The position numbers and the translations under genes are program-made. DNA of 64,000 nt, taken from contig NZ_VFAC01000021.1 in the NCBI RefSeq assembly GCF_007644105.1, positions 1 through 64,000 of the forward strand. Reading direction: 5' to 3'. Of the stretch, positions 44,978 to 53,769 are shown one piece after another. Positions within the stretch are counted from its first letter, which is position 1, and each line of letters opens with the position of its first letter. This stretch comes from Elioraea rosea (GTDB taxonomy: Bacteria > Pseudomonadota > Alphaproteobacteria > Acetobacterales > Acetobacteraceae). The notes under the pieces were generated by a model, which was given only the letters and a program-made list of their open reading frames with translations, was not told the origin of the DNA and made no database searches.

Positions 44978-46396
44978 ATGCCTGACGCGCCCGCGAGGGA
45001 GGACACCCGGGCTCCGATCGATGCCTCGATCGAGGCGCTGCGAAGCGGTCTGCGCGGCACGCTGATCGATCGGTCCGACCCGCGCTACGACGAGGCCCGG
45101 GCCCTCTACAACGGGATGATCGACAAGCGCCCGCTCGTCATTGCCCGGTGCGCCGACGTCGCCGACGTGATCGCCGCCGTGAACGCGGGGCGCGATGCGG
45201 GCCTGCCGATCGCGATCCGCTGCGGCGGGCACAACGGCCCGGGGCTGGGCAGCGTCACCGATGGCCTCGTGATCGACCTCTCCGCGATGAAGGGGGTCAG
45301 GATCGATCCCCTGGCCCGCACGGCGCGGGTCGAGGGCGGCGCGACGCAGGGCGACCTCGATCACGCGGCTGGCGCGTTCGGGCTCGCCGTTCCCGCCGGC
45401 ATCATCTCCACCACCGGCATCGCCGGGCTCACGCTGAGCGGCGGGCACGGCTACCTCACGCGCAAGCATGGGCTGACGATCGACAGCCTGCTCGAGGCGG
45501 ATGTCGTCCTCGCGGACGGCAGCTTCGTGACCGCGAGCGCGACCGAGCACGCCGATCTCTTCTGGGCGCTGCGCGGGGGCGGCGGAAATTTCGGCGTCGT
45601 CACGAGCTTCCTGTTCCGGCTGTACCCGGTGGGCCAGGTGTTCGCCGGACCGATCGTGTTCGACCAGGCGCATGCGCGCACGATCATGCAGCGCTATCGC
45701 GACTTCCTGCCGCGGGCGCCGGAGGCGCTCGGCATCTTCCTCGGCCTCAAGACGGTGCTGTCCTGCGACCCTTTCCCGAAGGAACACTGGGGCAGGCCCA
45801 TGTGCCTCCTGATGTGCTGCTACGACGGGCCGGAGGAGGAGGGCAGGAAAGCGCTCGCTCCACTGCTCGATGCACTCCCCGAGCCCTGGTTCAACTGGAT
45901 GGGGATGATGCCCTACCCGGCCGTGCAGAGCATGTTCGACGGGCTCTACCCGAGGGGGATGCAGTGGTACTGGCGGGGCGATTTCGTGAAGGCCCTGCCG
46001 GACGTGGCGATCGAGGCGCATCTCGACCAGGCGGCTCGCGCGCCGGGAGAGCTCTGCCTGATGCATCTCTATCCCATCGACGGCGCGGTGCATCGCGTCG
46101 CGCCAGGCGACACGGCGTGGCACTGCCGTGACGCCACGTGGTCGATGGTGATCGCGGGCATCGACCCAGAGCCGGCGAAGGCCGGCGCCATCACCGCATG
46201 GACGAAGGCCTACTGGGAGGCCGTGCATCCCCACACGCTCGGCGGCGCGTACCCAAACTTCATGATGGACGACGAGGGCGATGCGCGCGTGAAGGCCGCG
46301 TTCGGCGACAACCACGCGAGGCTCGCTACCGTCAAGCAACGATACGACCCCGAAAACCTGTTCCGCGTGAACCAGAACATCAGGCCGGCGACCTGA
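44978..46396 (+). CDS. FAD-binding oxidoreductase, BBE (berberine bridge enzyme-like) type
   Basis: A 472-residue flavoprotein from ATG 44978 (AAGGAG upstream). The N-terminal FAD_binding_4 domain has RPLVIARCADVADVIAAVNA, the flavinylation motif IRCGGHNGPG (His probably bound covalently to FAD), GGATQGDLDHAAGAFGLAVP and LTLSGGHGYLTRKHGLTIDS. The C-terminal BBE segment is AYPNFMMDDEG with the RYDPENLFRVNQNI ending. No signal peptide is seen. Enzymes of this type oxidise sugars, alcohols or secondary metabolites and make hydrogen peroxide, which would suit a peroxidase partner encoded just downstream. Confidence 0.9.
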   Translation: MPDAPAREDTRAPIDASIEALRSGLRGTLIDRSDPRYDEARALYNGMIDKRPLVIARCADVADVIAAVNAGRDAGLPIAIRCGGHNGPGLGSVTDGLVIDLSAMKGVRIDPLARTARVEGGATQGDLDHAAGAFGLAVPAGIISTTGIAGLTLSGGHGYLTRKHGLTIDSLLEADVVLADGSFVTASATEHADLFWALRGGGGNFGVVTSFLFRLYPVGQVFAGPIVFDQAHARTIMQRYRDFLPRAPEALGIFLGLKTVLSCDPFPKEHWGRPMCLLMCCYDGPEEEGRKALAPLLDALPEPWFNWMGMMPYPAVQSMFDGLYPRGMQWYWRGDFVKALPDVAIEAHLDQAARAPGELCLMHLYPIDGAVHRVAPGDTAWHCRDATWSMVIAGIDPEPAKAGAITAWTKAYWEAVHPHTLGGAYPNFMMDDEGDARVKAAFGDNHARLATVKQRYDPENLFRVNQNIRPAT

Positions 46397-46441
46397 AGGA
46401 TGGCGCAACGGTCCGGCGCTGCCGGACCGGCCAAAGGGGAC

Positions 46442-46660
46442 ATGTCCGTGAGCGCAAGGACGATCCTGGCAGCCGTGACGGACATCGCAACAGCGGGAAT
46501 CGCCCTGGCCGGAGCCCCAACGGTCGCGCATCCGGCGCACGGGGCCGAGACCGCCCTGCGAGGTCGCCTCGCCATGCGCATCCTCCGTTCGGAGGATGAC
46601 AAGGCCGTTGCGCCTCCGCATCCTTTTGTGTGCTCGTCAAACGATGGGAGAAGACCATGA
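46442..46660 (+). CDS. Possible small coupled ORF ahead of the haloperoxidase-like gene
   Basis: A 72-codon frame from ATG 46442 (or 46400). Its TGA overlaps the ATG of the next gene (ATGA), the only strong evidence for translation. The N-terminus SVSARTILAAVTDIATAGIAL might be a weak signal or membrane segment; the rest is low-complexity. It could equally be a leader region. Confidence 0.3.
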   Translation: MSVSARTILAAVTDIATAGIALAGAPTVAHPAHGAETALRGRLAMRILRSEDDKAVAPPHPFVCSSNDGRRP

Positions 46661-48441
46661 AAGGCGAGAGACCTGCCCGGAACGGGCCACATGCGCCCCG
46701 CTCAACGCTCAGGCGCCGCGACGTGATCGGCGGCGCGGGGTTCGGCCTGGGCGCAGGACTGATCGCGTCCAACACCGCCGCCATCGCGCCGGCGGCCGCC
46801 CAACCGGCCGCCCCGTCGCAGCAAGCGGCGGCCGGCGCAAGACCGATCGATGAGATGACCCACCGCCGCGCGCGCGAGGTCCGCGAGGCCTGCGCGCGCG
46901 AGACCGGCGCCATCCCGGTCGCCCCGCACCCGGTTAACGGCGACGAGGCGCGCTATCCGAACGCCATCGGCAGCGACACGCGCAGCCTGCCGCACAACGC
47001 GCGCGGCGAGGTCGACCCCGCTGCCTGGCAGGCCTACCTGACGGCGTGCCGGTCCGGCGAGACGGCGGACTTCGAGAATGTGCCGCTCGGCGGGAGCCGA
47101 CGCCTTGGCAACCCGATGGGCACCCTCGCGGTCAGCTTCTGCGGCCTTGACCCGACCCAGATCACCATCCCCCCTGCGCCCACGCTTGCGGGGGAAGAAC
47201 GCGCCGGCGAGGCCGTCGAGGTGTACTGGCAGGCGCTGCTGCGCGACGTGCCACTTGCCGCGTTCCGCGACGGCTCCGACCATCGCGATGTCGTCGCCGC
47301 CTGCGCCGAGCTGAACGCCCTCGGCGATTTCCGCGGCCCGAAGGCGGCTGGGCGCGTGACGCCGGCGACACTGTTCCGCGGCACGGCACTCTACGCCGAC
47401 GGCCCCGATCCGCGCGGGCGCGTGGTGACGCCGCCTGGCGTGCTGGACGGCCCGATGATCTCGCAGTTCCTGTTGCGCGACGTCCCCTTCGGCGCGCAGT
47501 GGATGAGCGCGCGCATCCGCCCGGCGACGCCCTCAAGCGAGTTCCTCACCAACGAGGAGGACTGGCTCCGGGCCCAGAATGGCGAACCGCCGCGCCGCGG
47601 CGTGACCTACGAGGAGACGCCGCGCTACATCGCGACGGGCCGCGACCTCGGCGAATGGGTCCGGCACATCCCACCCTTCCAGGCGTTCGCGATGCAGCTG
47701 ATCACGACCGGGGCGTTCGGGCCCGACCCGCGCTACGGCGGGATGTACCCCGCCGCGCAGCCGCCGACCCATCCCGCAAACCCGTATCGCGGCCTGCGGA
47801 AGCAGAATCCCGCCGCGAGCTTCGGCCCGCCGCATGTAGCGGCGCTGGTTGTCGATGCGGTGAACAACACGATTCGCGCGGCCTACTGGCAGAAATTCTT
47901 CGTGCACCGGACATTGCGGCCGGAAGCCTATGGCGGGCTCGCGCATCACCGGCTGGTCAATGGCGTCACCGACTACCCTGTTCCCGATGCCGTCCTGCGC
48001 TCCGAGGCGCTGGATCGCACAAGGGCGAAACACGGCACGCTGCTCCTGTCGCAGATCTATCCGGACGGCTCACCGAACTTCTCCGCCTATCCCGGGGGCG
48101 CGTCCTCCGTGGCCTCTGCGGTCGCGACGATGCTCAAGGCGTTCTTCGACGAGACACGCGTGATCGAGAACCCGGTCGAGCCCGATCCGCGCGATCCGAC
48201 GCGGCTTGTCCCCTACCAGGGGCCACCGCTGACGCTCGGCGGCGAGCTGAACAAGCTCGCGACCAATTACGGTTACGCGCGCAACTGGGGCGGCATCCAC
48301 TGGCGGTCCGACGCCGCCGCGTCGATGCCCATTGGCGAGGAGGTGGCCATCGGCATGCTCAGGGAGGTGCGCATGACGCTGCGGGAAAGCTTCGACGGGT
48401 TCAGCTTCACCCGCTTCGACGGAACCCGCGTCACGGTATGA
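46657..48441 (+). CDS. Vanadium-dependent haloperoxidase-like (PAP2 superfamily) protein, SGH motif missing
   Basis: A 594-residue protein from ATG 46657. The N-terminus has a twin-arginine signal, LRRRDVIGGAGFGLGAGLIA. The C-terminal half holds the haloperoxidase/PAP2 fold. Motif 1 is KFFVHRTLRPEAYGG (Lys and Arg vanadate ligands) and motif 3 is ARNWGGIHWRSD (Arg and vanadate-binding His). Motif 2 is usually PSGH or YPSGHA, but here reads YPGGASSVASA, so the Ser and the acid-base His are both replaced. Typical enzymes oxidise halides with hydrogen peroxide. This one may have lost or changed that chemistry. It ends the run started by the LAL regulator and flavoprotein. Confidence 0.82.
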   Translation: MKGERPARNGPHAPRSTLRRRDVIGGAGFGLGAGLIASNTAAIAPAAAQPAAPSQQAAAGARPIDEMTHRRAREVREACARETGAIPVAPHPVNGDEARYPNAIGSDTRSLPHNARGEVDPAAWQAYLTACRSGETADFENVPLGGSRRLGNPMGTLAVSFCGLDPTQITIPPAPTLAGEERAGEAVEVYWQALLRDVPLAAFRDGSDHRDVVAACAELNALGDFRGPKAAGRVTPATLFRGTALYADGPDPRGRVVTPPGVLDGPMISQFLLRDVPFGAQWMSARIRPATPSSEFLTNEEDWLRAQNGEPPRRGVTYEETPRYIATGRDLGEWVRHIPPFQAFAMQLITTGAFGPDPRYGGMYPAAQPPTHPANPYRGLRKQNPAASFGPPHVAALVVDAVNNTIRAAYWQKFFVHRTLRPEAYGGLAHHRLVNGVTDYPVPDAVLRSEALDRTRAKHGTLLLSQIYPDGSPNFSAYPGGASSVASAVATMLKAFFDETRVIENPVEPDPRDPTRLVPYQGPPLTLGGELNKLATNYGYARNWGGIHWRSDAAASMPIGEEVAIGMLREVRMTLRESFDGFSFTRFDGTRVTV

Positions 48442-48477
48442 ATGGAGGCAGCCGGTCGCGGCACCCTTTCGGCCGGC

Positions 48478-49089
48478 CTACAGCGCCTTCGCCTTGAAAA
48501 GCGCGAAGGCGCGGGCGCGGTGGCTGATCGCATGCTTCGCCTCCGGGTCCATCTCGCCGAAGGTCTCGCTGCCGCCCTCGGGTAGGAACATCGGGTCGAA
48601 GCCGAAGCCGCGCTCGCCCCGCGGCGGCCACACCCAGGTGCCGTCCACCCGTCCCTCGAACACATCGACACGGCCGTCAGGCCAGGCGAGCGCGAGCGCG
48701 CACACGAACCAGGCGGCCGTGTTCTCCGGCTCGCCCAGATTCGCCCGCACCCGCGCCATGCCGACGCCGTAGTCGCGCGAGCCGTCGGGCAGCATCGCGG
48801 CATCGGCGGTGCGCACGCCGGGCCCGCCCCTCAGCGCGGCGATGCAGAAGCCGCTGTCGTCGGCGAGCGCTGGGAGGTTCGCGGCCGTCGCCGCGGCCCG
48901 GGCCTTGATCGTCGCGTTCTCCGCGAAGGTCTCGCCCGTCTCCTCCGGCTCGGGCAGGCCGAGCGCACCGGCGCTCACCGCCTCGATGCCGAATGGGGCG
49001 AGAAGCTCGCCGATCTCGCGCAGCTTGCCGGCATTGTGGGTGGCGACGACGAGCCTGTCGCCGCGCGCGAGGCGGCGCGCGTCACCCAT
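48478..49089 (-). CDS. rdgB: XTP/dITP diphosphatase (RdgB/HAM1)
   Basis: A 203-residue protein with [65 protein letters not shown] and the C-terminal [10 protein letters not shown], all diagnostic of the house-cleaning pyrophosphatase that removes dITP and XTP. The ATG overlaps the end of rph by 8 nt, the normal rph-rdgB coupling. hemW, usually next, is displaced. Confidence 0.95.
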   Translation of the reverse strand: MGDARRLARGDRLVVATHNAGKLREIGELLAPFGIEAVSAGALGLPEPEETGETFAENATIKARAAATAANLPALADDSGFCIAALRGGPGVRTADAAMLPDGSRDYGVGMARVRANLGEPENTAAWFVCALALAWPDGRVDVFEGRVDGTWVWPPRGERGFGFDPMFLPEGGSETFGEMDPEAKHAISHRARAFALFKAKAL

Positions 49090-49798
49090 TCACCGCTTCC
49101 TTCTGCAGGTCGAACAGCGTCGAGCAGCCGCCGCGCGCGAGCGCCATCAGCTCGTCGATCTCGCGCTGGGTCATCGGCCGGCGCTCGGCGGTCGCCTGCA
49201 CCTCTACGATGCCGCCGTCGCGGGTCAGCACGAAGTTGCCGTCCGCCTCGGCCTCGCTGTCCTCGGCATAGTCGAGGTCGAGCACGGTCATCCCGCGATG
49301 GATGCCGCACGAGATGGCTGCCACCTGGCCGCGGATCGGCGAGGCGTTCAGAACGCGGGCGCGCACGAGCTTGTTGAAGGCGCAGGAGAGCGCGACCCAG
49401 GCGCCGGTGATCGCAGCCGTGCGGGTGCCGCCATCGGCCTGGATCACGTCGCAGTCGAGGGTGACGGTCATCTCTCCCATCGCCTTGAGATCGACAACCG
49501 TGCGAAGCGAGCGGCCGATCAGGCGCTGGATCTCCTGCGTCCGCCCCGACTGCTTGCCGCGCGCCGCCTCGCGGTCCGACCGCGTGTGGGTGGAGCGCGG
49601 CAGCATGCCGTACTCGGCGGTGATCCATCCCTGGCCCTGGTTGCGCAGGAAGGGCGGCACCTTGCCCTCGACAGAGGCGGTGCAGAGAACATGGGTGTTG
49701 CCGAACTTGGCGAAGCAGGAGCCCTCGGCGTGGCGCGACACGCCGGTATCGAGGCTGACGGGGCGGAGTTCATCGGCGGCGCGGCCTGAGGGGCGCAT
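49082..49798 (-). CDS. rph: Ribonuclease PH
   Basis: A 238-residue protein from ATG 49798: [71 protein letters not shown] and the phosphorolytic-site [19 protein letters not shown]. It trims tRNA 3' ends by phosphorolysis. The upstream in-frame codons are antisense to the spacer and are not used. It is divergent from hrcA with a YnfA-like gene between. Confidence 0.96.
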   Translation of the reverse strand: MRPSGRAADELRPVSLDTGVSRHAEGSCFAKFGNTHVLCTASVEGKVPPFLRNQGQGWITAEYGMLPRSTHTRSDREAARGKQSGRTQEIQRLIGRSLRTVVDLKAMGEMTVTLDCDVIQADGGTRTAAITGAWVALSCAFNKLVRARVLNASPIRGQVAAISCGIHRGMTVLDLDYAEDSEAEADGNFVLTRDGGIVEVQATAERRPMTQREIDELMALARGGCSTLFDLQKEAVNG

Positions 49799-49895
49799 GG
49801 GAGCGGCCTTCCCTTCGGATCGAGTGTGCGTGTCTGCGAGGCGGCGGACATTAGCCACGCCGCGGGCGCGGCGCGACCCCCCTTGCGCGGCGCCT

Positions 49896-50222
49896 TCAGC
49901 CTGCGCGGGGCCCGAGCAGGATGATGGCCGCGCCGGCAAGGCAGACGGCGGCGCCGACGATGTCCCACCTGTCCGGCCGCAGCCCTTCCACGGCCCAGAG
50001 CCACAGCAGCGAGGCGGCGATGTACACCCCGCCATAGGCCGCGTAGGCACGCCCGGCCGCCTCGACCTCCACGCGCGTCAGCGCCCAGGCGAAGGCCGCG
50101 AGCGCCATCATCCCAGGAACGAGCCACCAGCCCGAACGGCCGAGGCGCGCCCAGGCCCAGAAGGCGAAGCAGCCAGCGATCTCGGCGACCGCCACGGCCG
50201 CGTAGGCGGCAATCGTCGTCAC
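49896..50222 (-). CDS. YnfA/UPF0060 family small membrane protein
   Basis: A 108-residue protein from GTG 50222 with four transmembrane helices: [19 protein letters not shown], then [38 protein letters not shown], and [19 protein letters not shown]. The E-I-x-G-C-F-A-F-W motif and [10 protein letters not shown] are the UPF0060 signature, and the length matches exactly. The function is unproven; it is related in size to small multidrug resistance proteins. The long frame extending leftward across hrcA is an antisense artefact. Confidence 0.88.
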   Translation of the reverse strand: MTTIAAYAAVAVAEIAGCFAFWAWARLGRSGWWLVPGMMALAAFAWALTRVEVEAAGRAYAAYGGVYIAASLLWLWAVEGLRPDRWDIVGAAVCLAGAAIILLGPRAG

Positions 50223-50282
50223 CCCATCACCCTTTCTGCGCTTGCGTTGACCCCCACGGGGGGCGTCCATACCTTCTGCGAT

Positions 50283-51350
50283 ATGGCAAGCGACAGCACC
50301 CGGCGTGACGACCCTGGCGGGCAGGGCCTGCCCGGCCGGTCGGCGATGATCCTGCGCGAGATCGTCGAGGCCTATGTCGCGACTGGTGAGCCGGTGGGTT
50401 CCCGCACCCTCTCGCGCCGCCTGCCGATGGCGCTGTCGCCCGCGACCATCCGCAACGTCATGGCCGATCTCGAGGAAAGCGGCCTGATCTTCGCCCCCCA
50501 CACCTCCGCCGGCCGCCTGCCGACAGACCGGGGCCTTCGCATGTTCGTCGACGGCCTGCTCGAGCGCGGCGCGCTGACGCCGGAGGAGGAGGAGGCGATC
50601 CTTGCCCGCTGCCGCGCCGAGGGACGTTCGATCGAGGAGGTCCTGGCCGAGGCATCGGGGCTGCTCGCGGGCCTCTCGCACGCCGCCGGCCTCGTTCTCG
50701 CGCCGAAATCGGAAGCGGCGCTGAAGCATGTCGAGTTCGTCTCGCTCGGCCCCGGCCGCGTCCTCGTCGTCCTGGTGACGGAGGACGGCCAGGTCGAGAA
50801 CCGGGTGATCGAGGCGCCGCAGGGGCTTCCCCCCTCCGCACTCGCCCAGGCCAGCAACTACGTCAACGCCCGGCTGACGGGGCGGACGCTCGAGGAAGCC
50901 CGGAACGCACTCGAGGAGGAGATCTCCGCCCACCGGACGGAGCTCGACGACCTGACGGGCAAGGTGGTCGAAGCCGGGCTCGCCACCAAGGCCGGCGCGG
51001 CGGCGGGCCGCGCGCTGATTGTCCGCGGCCAGGCGCAGCTTCTGGCCGATGTCACGGCGCTGGAGCGGCTCGAGACGATCCGCGGCCTGTTCGAACGGCT
51101 CGAGGCGAAGGAAACCCTGCTTCGCCTTCTCGAGCTCGCCCAGGCCTCGGAGGGCGTGCAGATCTTCATCGGCAGCGAGAACCGCCTGTTCGAGGCAGCG
51201 GGGGTGACGATGATCGTCGCCCCCTACCGCAATGCGCGCGACCGCATCGTGGGCGCGATCGGGGTAATCGGCCCGACGCGGATCAATTACGGCCGGATCA
51301 TCCCGGCCGTTGACTACACAGCCAAGGTGATCGGCCGGCTGCTGGGCTGA
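50283..51350 (+). CDS. hrcA: Heat-inducible transcription repressor HrcA
   Basis: A 355-residue protein: N-terminal winged helix ([59 protein letters not shown]), a central dimerisation region and C-terminal [21 protein letters not shown], all typical of HrcA. It represses groESL/dnaK operons through CIRCE elements. No CIRCE (TTAGCACTC-N9-GAGTGCTAA) was seen in this window, so its targets here are elsewhere or degenerate. The usual partner grpE lies 2.4 kb downstream. Confidence 0.95.
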   Translation: MASDSTRRDDPGGQGLPGRSAMILREIVEAYVATGEPVGSRTLSRRLPMALSPATIRNVMADLEESGLIFAPHTSAGRLPTDRGLRMFVDGLLERGALTPEEEEAILARCRAEGRSIEEVLAEASGLLAGLSHAAGLVLAPKSEAALKHVEFVSLGPGRVLVVLVTEDGQVENRVIEAPQGLPPSALAQASNYVNARLTGRTLEEARNALEEEISAHRTELDDLTGKVVEAGLATKAGAAAGRALIVRGQAQLLADVTALERLETIRGLFERLEAKETLLRLLELAQASEGVQIFIGSENRLFEAAGVTMIVAPYRNARDRIVGAIGVIGPTRINYGRIIPAVDYTAKVIGRLLG

Positions 51351-51399
51351 CGGCCCGGCAGCGCCGAGGCAGGGTTGCCGCCTACCGTGTGCCTGTGTG

Positions 51400-51446
51400 G
51401 TTGACGCCGTCAACTTCGATCGCTACGGTTGGTGACACTGTCAACC
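51400..51446 (+). promoter_or_regulatory. Promoter with two TetR-type operators
   Basis: A perfect palindrome GTTGAC-GCC-GTCAAC (51400-51414) and a one-mismatch copy GGTGAC-ACT-GTCAAC (51431-51445) have centres 31 bp apart, about three helical turns. TTGACG (51401) and TACGGT (51424) fit a sigma70 promoter with a 17-nt spacer, so the sites cover the -35 and the start region. The lipoprotein-TetR operon begins directly downstream, so autoregulation is likely. Confidence 0.7.
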
Positions 51447-51470
51447 AACGCGTGTCGGAGACCCCGTGCC

Positions 51471-51935
51471 ATGGCGACCAAGCGAGGCCTCGCGGCGACC
51501 CTTCTTGCGGCACTGGTCGGCGGCTGCGCCATCGCGACCCCGTTCCGCTCCACCGCCGGCGGCGGCGACGGCGGAGCGCCGGCCGTCGTCGCGCTCACGG
51601 AGGCGACGCTCGGCCCGGACAGCGCGGCCCGGTCGGCGTTCTGGGAGGGCGTGTGGGCAGTCGAGCGGACGCTCAAGGACCAGCCGGGCCTCATCGGCTA
51701 CTCGGTGCGACGCGAGCTCCTCGGCAACCGGACATGGACCATGACGATGTGGGAAACCGAGGCCGATCTCGACCGGTTCGTCCTGTCTCCTGCGCATCGC
51801 GCCGCTATGGCATCCGGCAGGGCGGCGCTGACCGGCACGCGCTTCGCGCGGCTCGAACGGCGCCGCGGGGACGGGCCACCGAGCTGGGCCGAGGCGCTTG
51901 ACGTGCTTGGCCGCACGCGGGAGGGCTATCGCTGA
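51471..51935 (+). CDS. Lipoprotein with antibiotic-biosynthesis-monooxygenase-like domain
   Basis: A 154-residue protein from ATG 51471. The N-terminus MATKRGLAATLLAALVGGCA is a lipoprotein signal (lipobox LVGGC). The rest, SAFWEGVWAVERTLKDQPG and TWTMTMWETEADLDRFVLSPAHRAAM, has the dimeric alpha-beta-barrel layout of ABM/DUF3291 proteins, which handle small reactive molecules. It lies 51 bp ahead of the TetR gene under the same operators and may detoxify the TetR inducer (inference). Confidence 0.75.
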   Translation: MATKRGLAATLLAALVGGCAIATPFRSTAGGGDGGAPAVVALTEATLGPDSAARSAFWEGVWAVERTLKDQPGLIGYSVRRELLGNRTWTMTMWETEADLDRFVLSPAHRAAMASGRAALTGTRFARLERRRGDGPPSWAEALDVLGRTREGYR

Positions 51936-51986
51936 GACCCTGTCGCTGAGCCTGGCGCGATCCCCGCACGAGGCTCGCCCGAGCCT

Positions 51987-52601
51987 ATGTGGTGGTCCGT
52001 CGTGCCCAAGTCCCAGCGAGACCTTCGCGAGGCCTGCGTGGCTGAAGCCATGGCCATCATCGCGGCAGAGGGCGTCGAGAAGCTCAGCCTGCGCGAGGTG
52101 GCGCGACGCCTCGGCGTGTCGCATCAGGCGCCCTACAAGCATTTCCCGAGCCGCGACCACATCCTCGCAGAGATCGTCGCGCGCGCCTTCGGCGACTTCG
52201 CGCGCCATCTCGACGCCCACCCGCAATCGGCCGACGCCGATGCCGATCTCGGCCGGATGGGTGTCGCCTATCTCGGTTATGCGATCTCCCATCCTCTCGA
52301 ATACCGGCTGATGTTCGGCACGCCGCTGCCTCCGGGCGAGGACCATCCCGAGATGATGCGCCAGGCGCGGCATGCCTTCGCCCTGCTCTGCGAAGGCCTC
52401 CGGCGGCGGGCGGTGGCGCGCGGCACAAGCCCGGGCGAGGACGCCATCCGACTCGACGCGCTGTTCATCTGGTCGTGCCTGCATGGGCTCGCGGCGATCC
52501 GCTCCTCCGCCGCCGCTGCCACGCTCGGGCTTCCCGCCTCCGTGATGGAGGCGAGCCCCGGCCATGTGCTCGGGCGCATCGGCGACGCGCTCGGCCGATA
52601 G
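51987..52601 (+). CDS. TetR/AcrR-family transcriptional regulator
   Basis: A 204-residue regulator with the N-terminal HTH AEGVEKLSLREVARRLGVSHQAPYKHFPSRDHILAEIVA (TetR_N signature V-S-x-x-x-x-Y-x-H-F). The C-terminal domain has GVAYLGYAISHPLEYRLMFG and FIWSCLHGLAAI, which resembles the TetR_C_33-type (WHG) ligand domain. ATG 51987 is used; the GTG six codons further on (52005) is possible. The operators upstream of the preceding lipoprotein gene are its probable target. Confidence 0.9.
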   Translation: MWWSVVPKSQRDLREACVAEAMAIIAAEGVEKLSLREVARRLGVSHQAPYKHFPSRDHILAEIVARAFGDFARHLDAHPQSADADADLGRMGVAYLGYAISHPLEYRLMFGTPLPPGEDHPEMMRQARHAFALLCEGLRRRAVARGTSPGEDAIRLDALFIWSCLHGLAAIRSSAAAATLGLPASVMEASPGHVLGRIGDALGR

Positions 52602-52619
52602 GGGCCGCCAGCGCGGCGG

Positions 52620-52635
52620 TGTGACGGAAGTCACG
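52620..52635 (+). promoter_or_regulatory. CRP/FNR-like site upstream of the 52744 gene
   Basis: TGTGA-CGGAAG-TCACG matches the CRP consensus TGTGA-N6-TCACA at nine of ten positions, about 110 nt upstream of the ATG at 52744. A second perfect inverted repeat, GTTCG-CACA-CGAAC, lies closer at 52711-52724. Which regulator binds either is unknown. Confidence 0.35.
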
Positions 52636-52743
52636 CATCAGCACCCCATCCTGCGTCGACGGACACGTACCTGAAACATTCCGGGTTCATAGCGCTGCCC
52701 GCGCGACATTGTTCGCACACGAACGAAAAAGAGAGGGCACGCC

Positions 52744-53289
52744 ATGCTGATCCACGCAACGCTCCATGCCGCCGAGCCCGAGAGGGTCGCCCGCTTCCTC
52801 GCTCTTCTCTGGGGCACCGAGGCGATGCCCGTGCCGGAGATCGAAGGCGCCTGGATCGCCTTCGCGAGCGGCGAGGGCATCGCGAGCGTCGTCGTCGAGC
52901 CCGCTTCCCTGCCCCGCCCGGCGATGCAGCTCGCCATCGCCACGCGCCTGTCGGAAACCGCAGTACACGCGCTTGCCGCGACCGAGGGCTGGCTCAGCCG
53001 CCATGCGATGCGCTTCGGTGAGGCCGGGGTGGGCTGCGGCCACGCGGTCGTCTCCGTCGCGGTCGAGCCCTCTCTCGCGATCGAGGTGCTTCCCGAAGCG
53101 ATGGCGACGGTGCGGGCCGAGGTGATGCGCCCCTGGCGCTGGGGCGCGCGGCTTGCGGGGATGATCCCGCCCGCGCCGGCAATGCGGACGGGCGCGCGCC
53201 TCGTTCCGCCCATGCCGTCGCCCTTCCCCTGCGCCGAGGCCGCAGATGTGGCAGATCAGGCGCCGGTACGGTTCGCGAGGGCGGCATGA
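52744..53289 (+). CDS. Hypothetical protein, possible VOC-like fold
   Basis: A 181-residue protein from ATG 52744 with GAGAGGG upstream. The N-terminus MLIHATLHAAEPERVARFLALLWGTEAMPVPEIEGAWIAFA reads like half of a glyoxalase/VOC beta-alpha-beta unit, but metal ligands are not clear. The C-terminal 50 residues are Pro- and Ala-rich. No signal peptide. The stop overlaps the start of the cupin gene (ATGA), so the two are expressed together. The family is not identified with certainty. Confidence 0.7.
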   Translation: MLIHATLHAAEPERVARFLALLWGTEAMPVPEIEGAWIAFASGEGIASVVVEPASLPRPAMQLAIATRLSETAVHALAATEGWLSRHAMRFGEAGVGCGHAVVSVAVEPSLAIEVLPEAMATVRAEVMRPWRWGARLAGMIPPAPAMRTGARLVPPMPSPFPCAEAADVADQAPVRFARAA

Positions 53290-53720
53290 GCGCGCTTTTC
53301 GTCGCCGCCGACAGGGTGGAGATCCTGATCGGGGCAGAGCAGTCGGGCGGCACGCTCTCGCTGTTCGACATCTCCGTCGAGCCCGGGGGCGGGCCGCCGA
53401 TGCACGTGCATGACCGCGAGGACGAGACCTTCCGCGTTCTCGAGGGAGAGGTGACCTTCTGGGTCGGTGGCGAGAGCCGCGTGGTCGCGGCGGGCGAGGC
53501 GGTGTTCGGCCCGCGCGGCATCCCGCACCGGTTCGAGAACCGCTCGAACCGGCCAGCGCGGATGCTCGTCGCCGTCACGCCTGGCGGATTCTGCGGCTAT
53601 TTCCGCGAGGTCGGCACCCCGGCGGGAGATGGCAGGCCGGCGCCTGCGCTCGACGAGGCGGCCGTCGCGCGGCTGCTCGCTCCGGCGGAGCGGTACGGTC
53701 TGCGCTTCGTGCAGGGCTGA
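53286..53720 (+). CDS. Cupin-domain protein
   Basis: A 144-residue single cupin. Motif 1 is GGGPPMHVHDREDETFRVLEGEVTFWVGG (metal-binding His-x-His and Glu), and motif 2 is GPRGIPHRFENRSNRPARML with its His. It probably binds a divalent metal and either catalyses a small-molecule reaction or senses one; the substrate is unknown. It is coupled to the upstream hypothetical gene and lies about 50 bp before grpE. Confidence 0.88.
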   Translation: MSALFVAADRVEILIGAEQSGGTLSLFDISVEPGGGPPMHVHDREDETFRVLEGEVTFWVGGESRVVAAGEAVFGPRGIPHRFENRSNRPARMLVAVTPGGFCGYFREVGTPAGDGRPAPALDEAAVARLLAPAERYGLRFVQG

Positions 53721-53769
53721 GGCTTCCACCCTTCCCTTCACGGGGCCGTGCGCCTAAGTGTGCCCGGCC

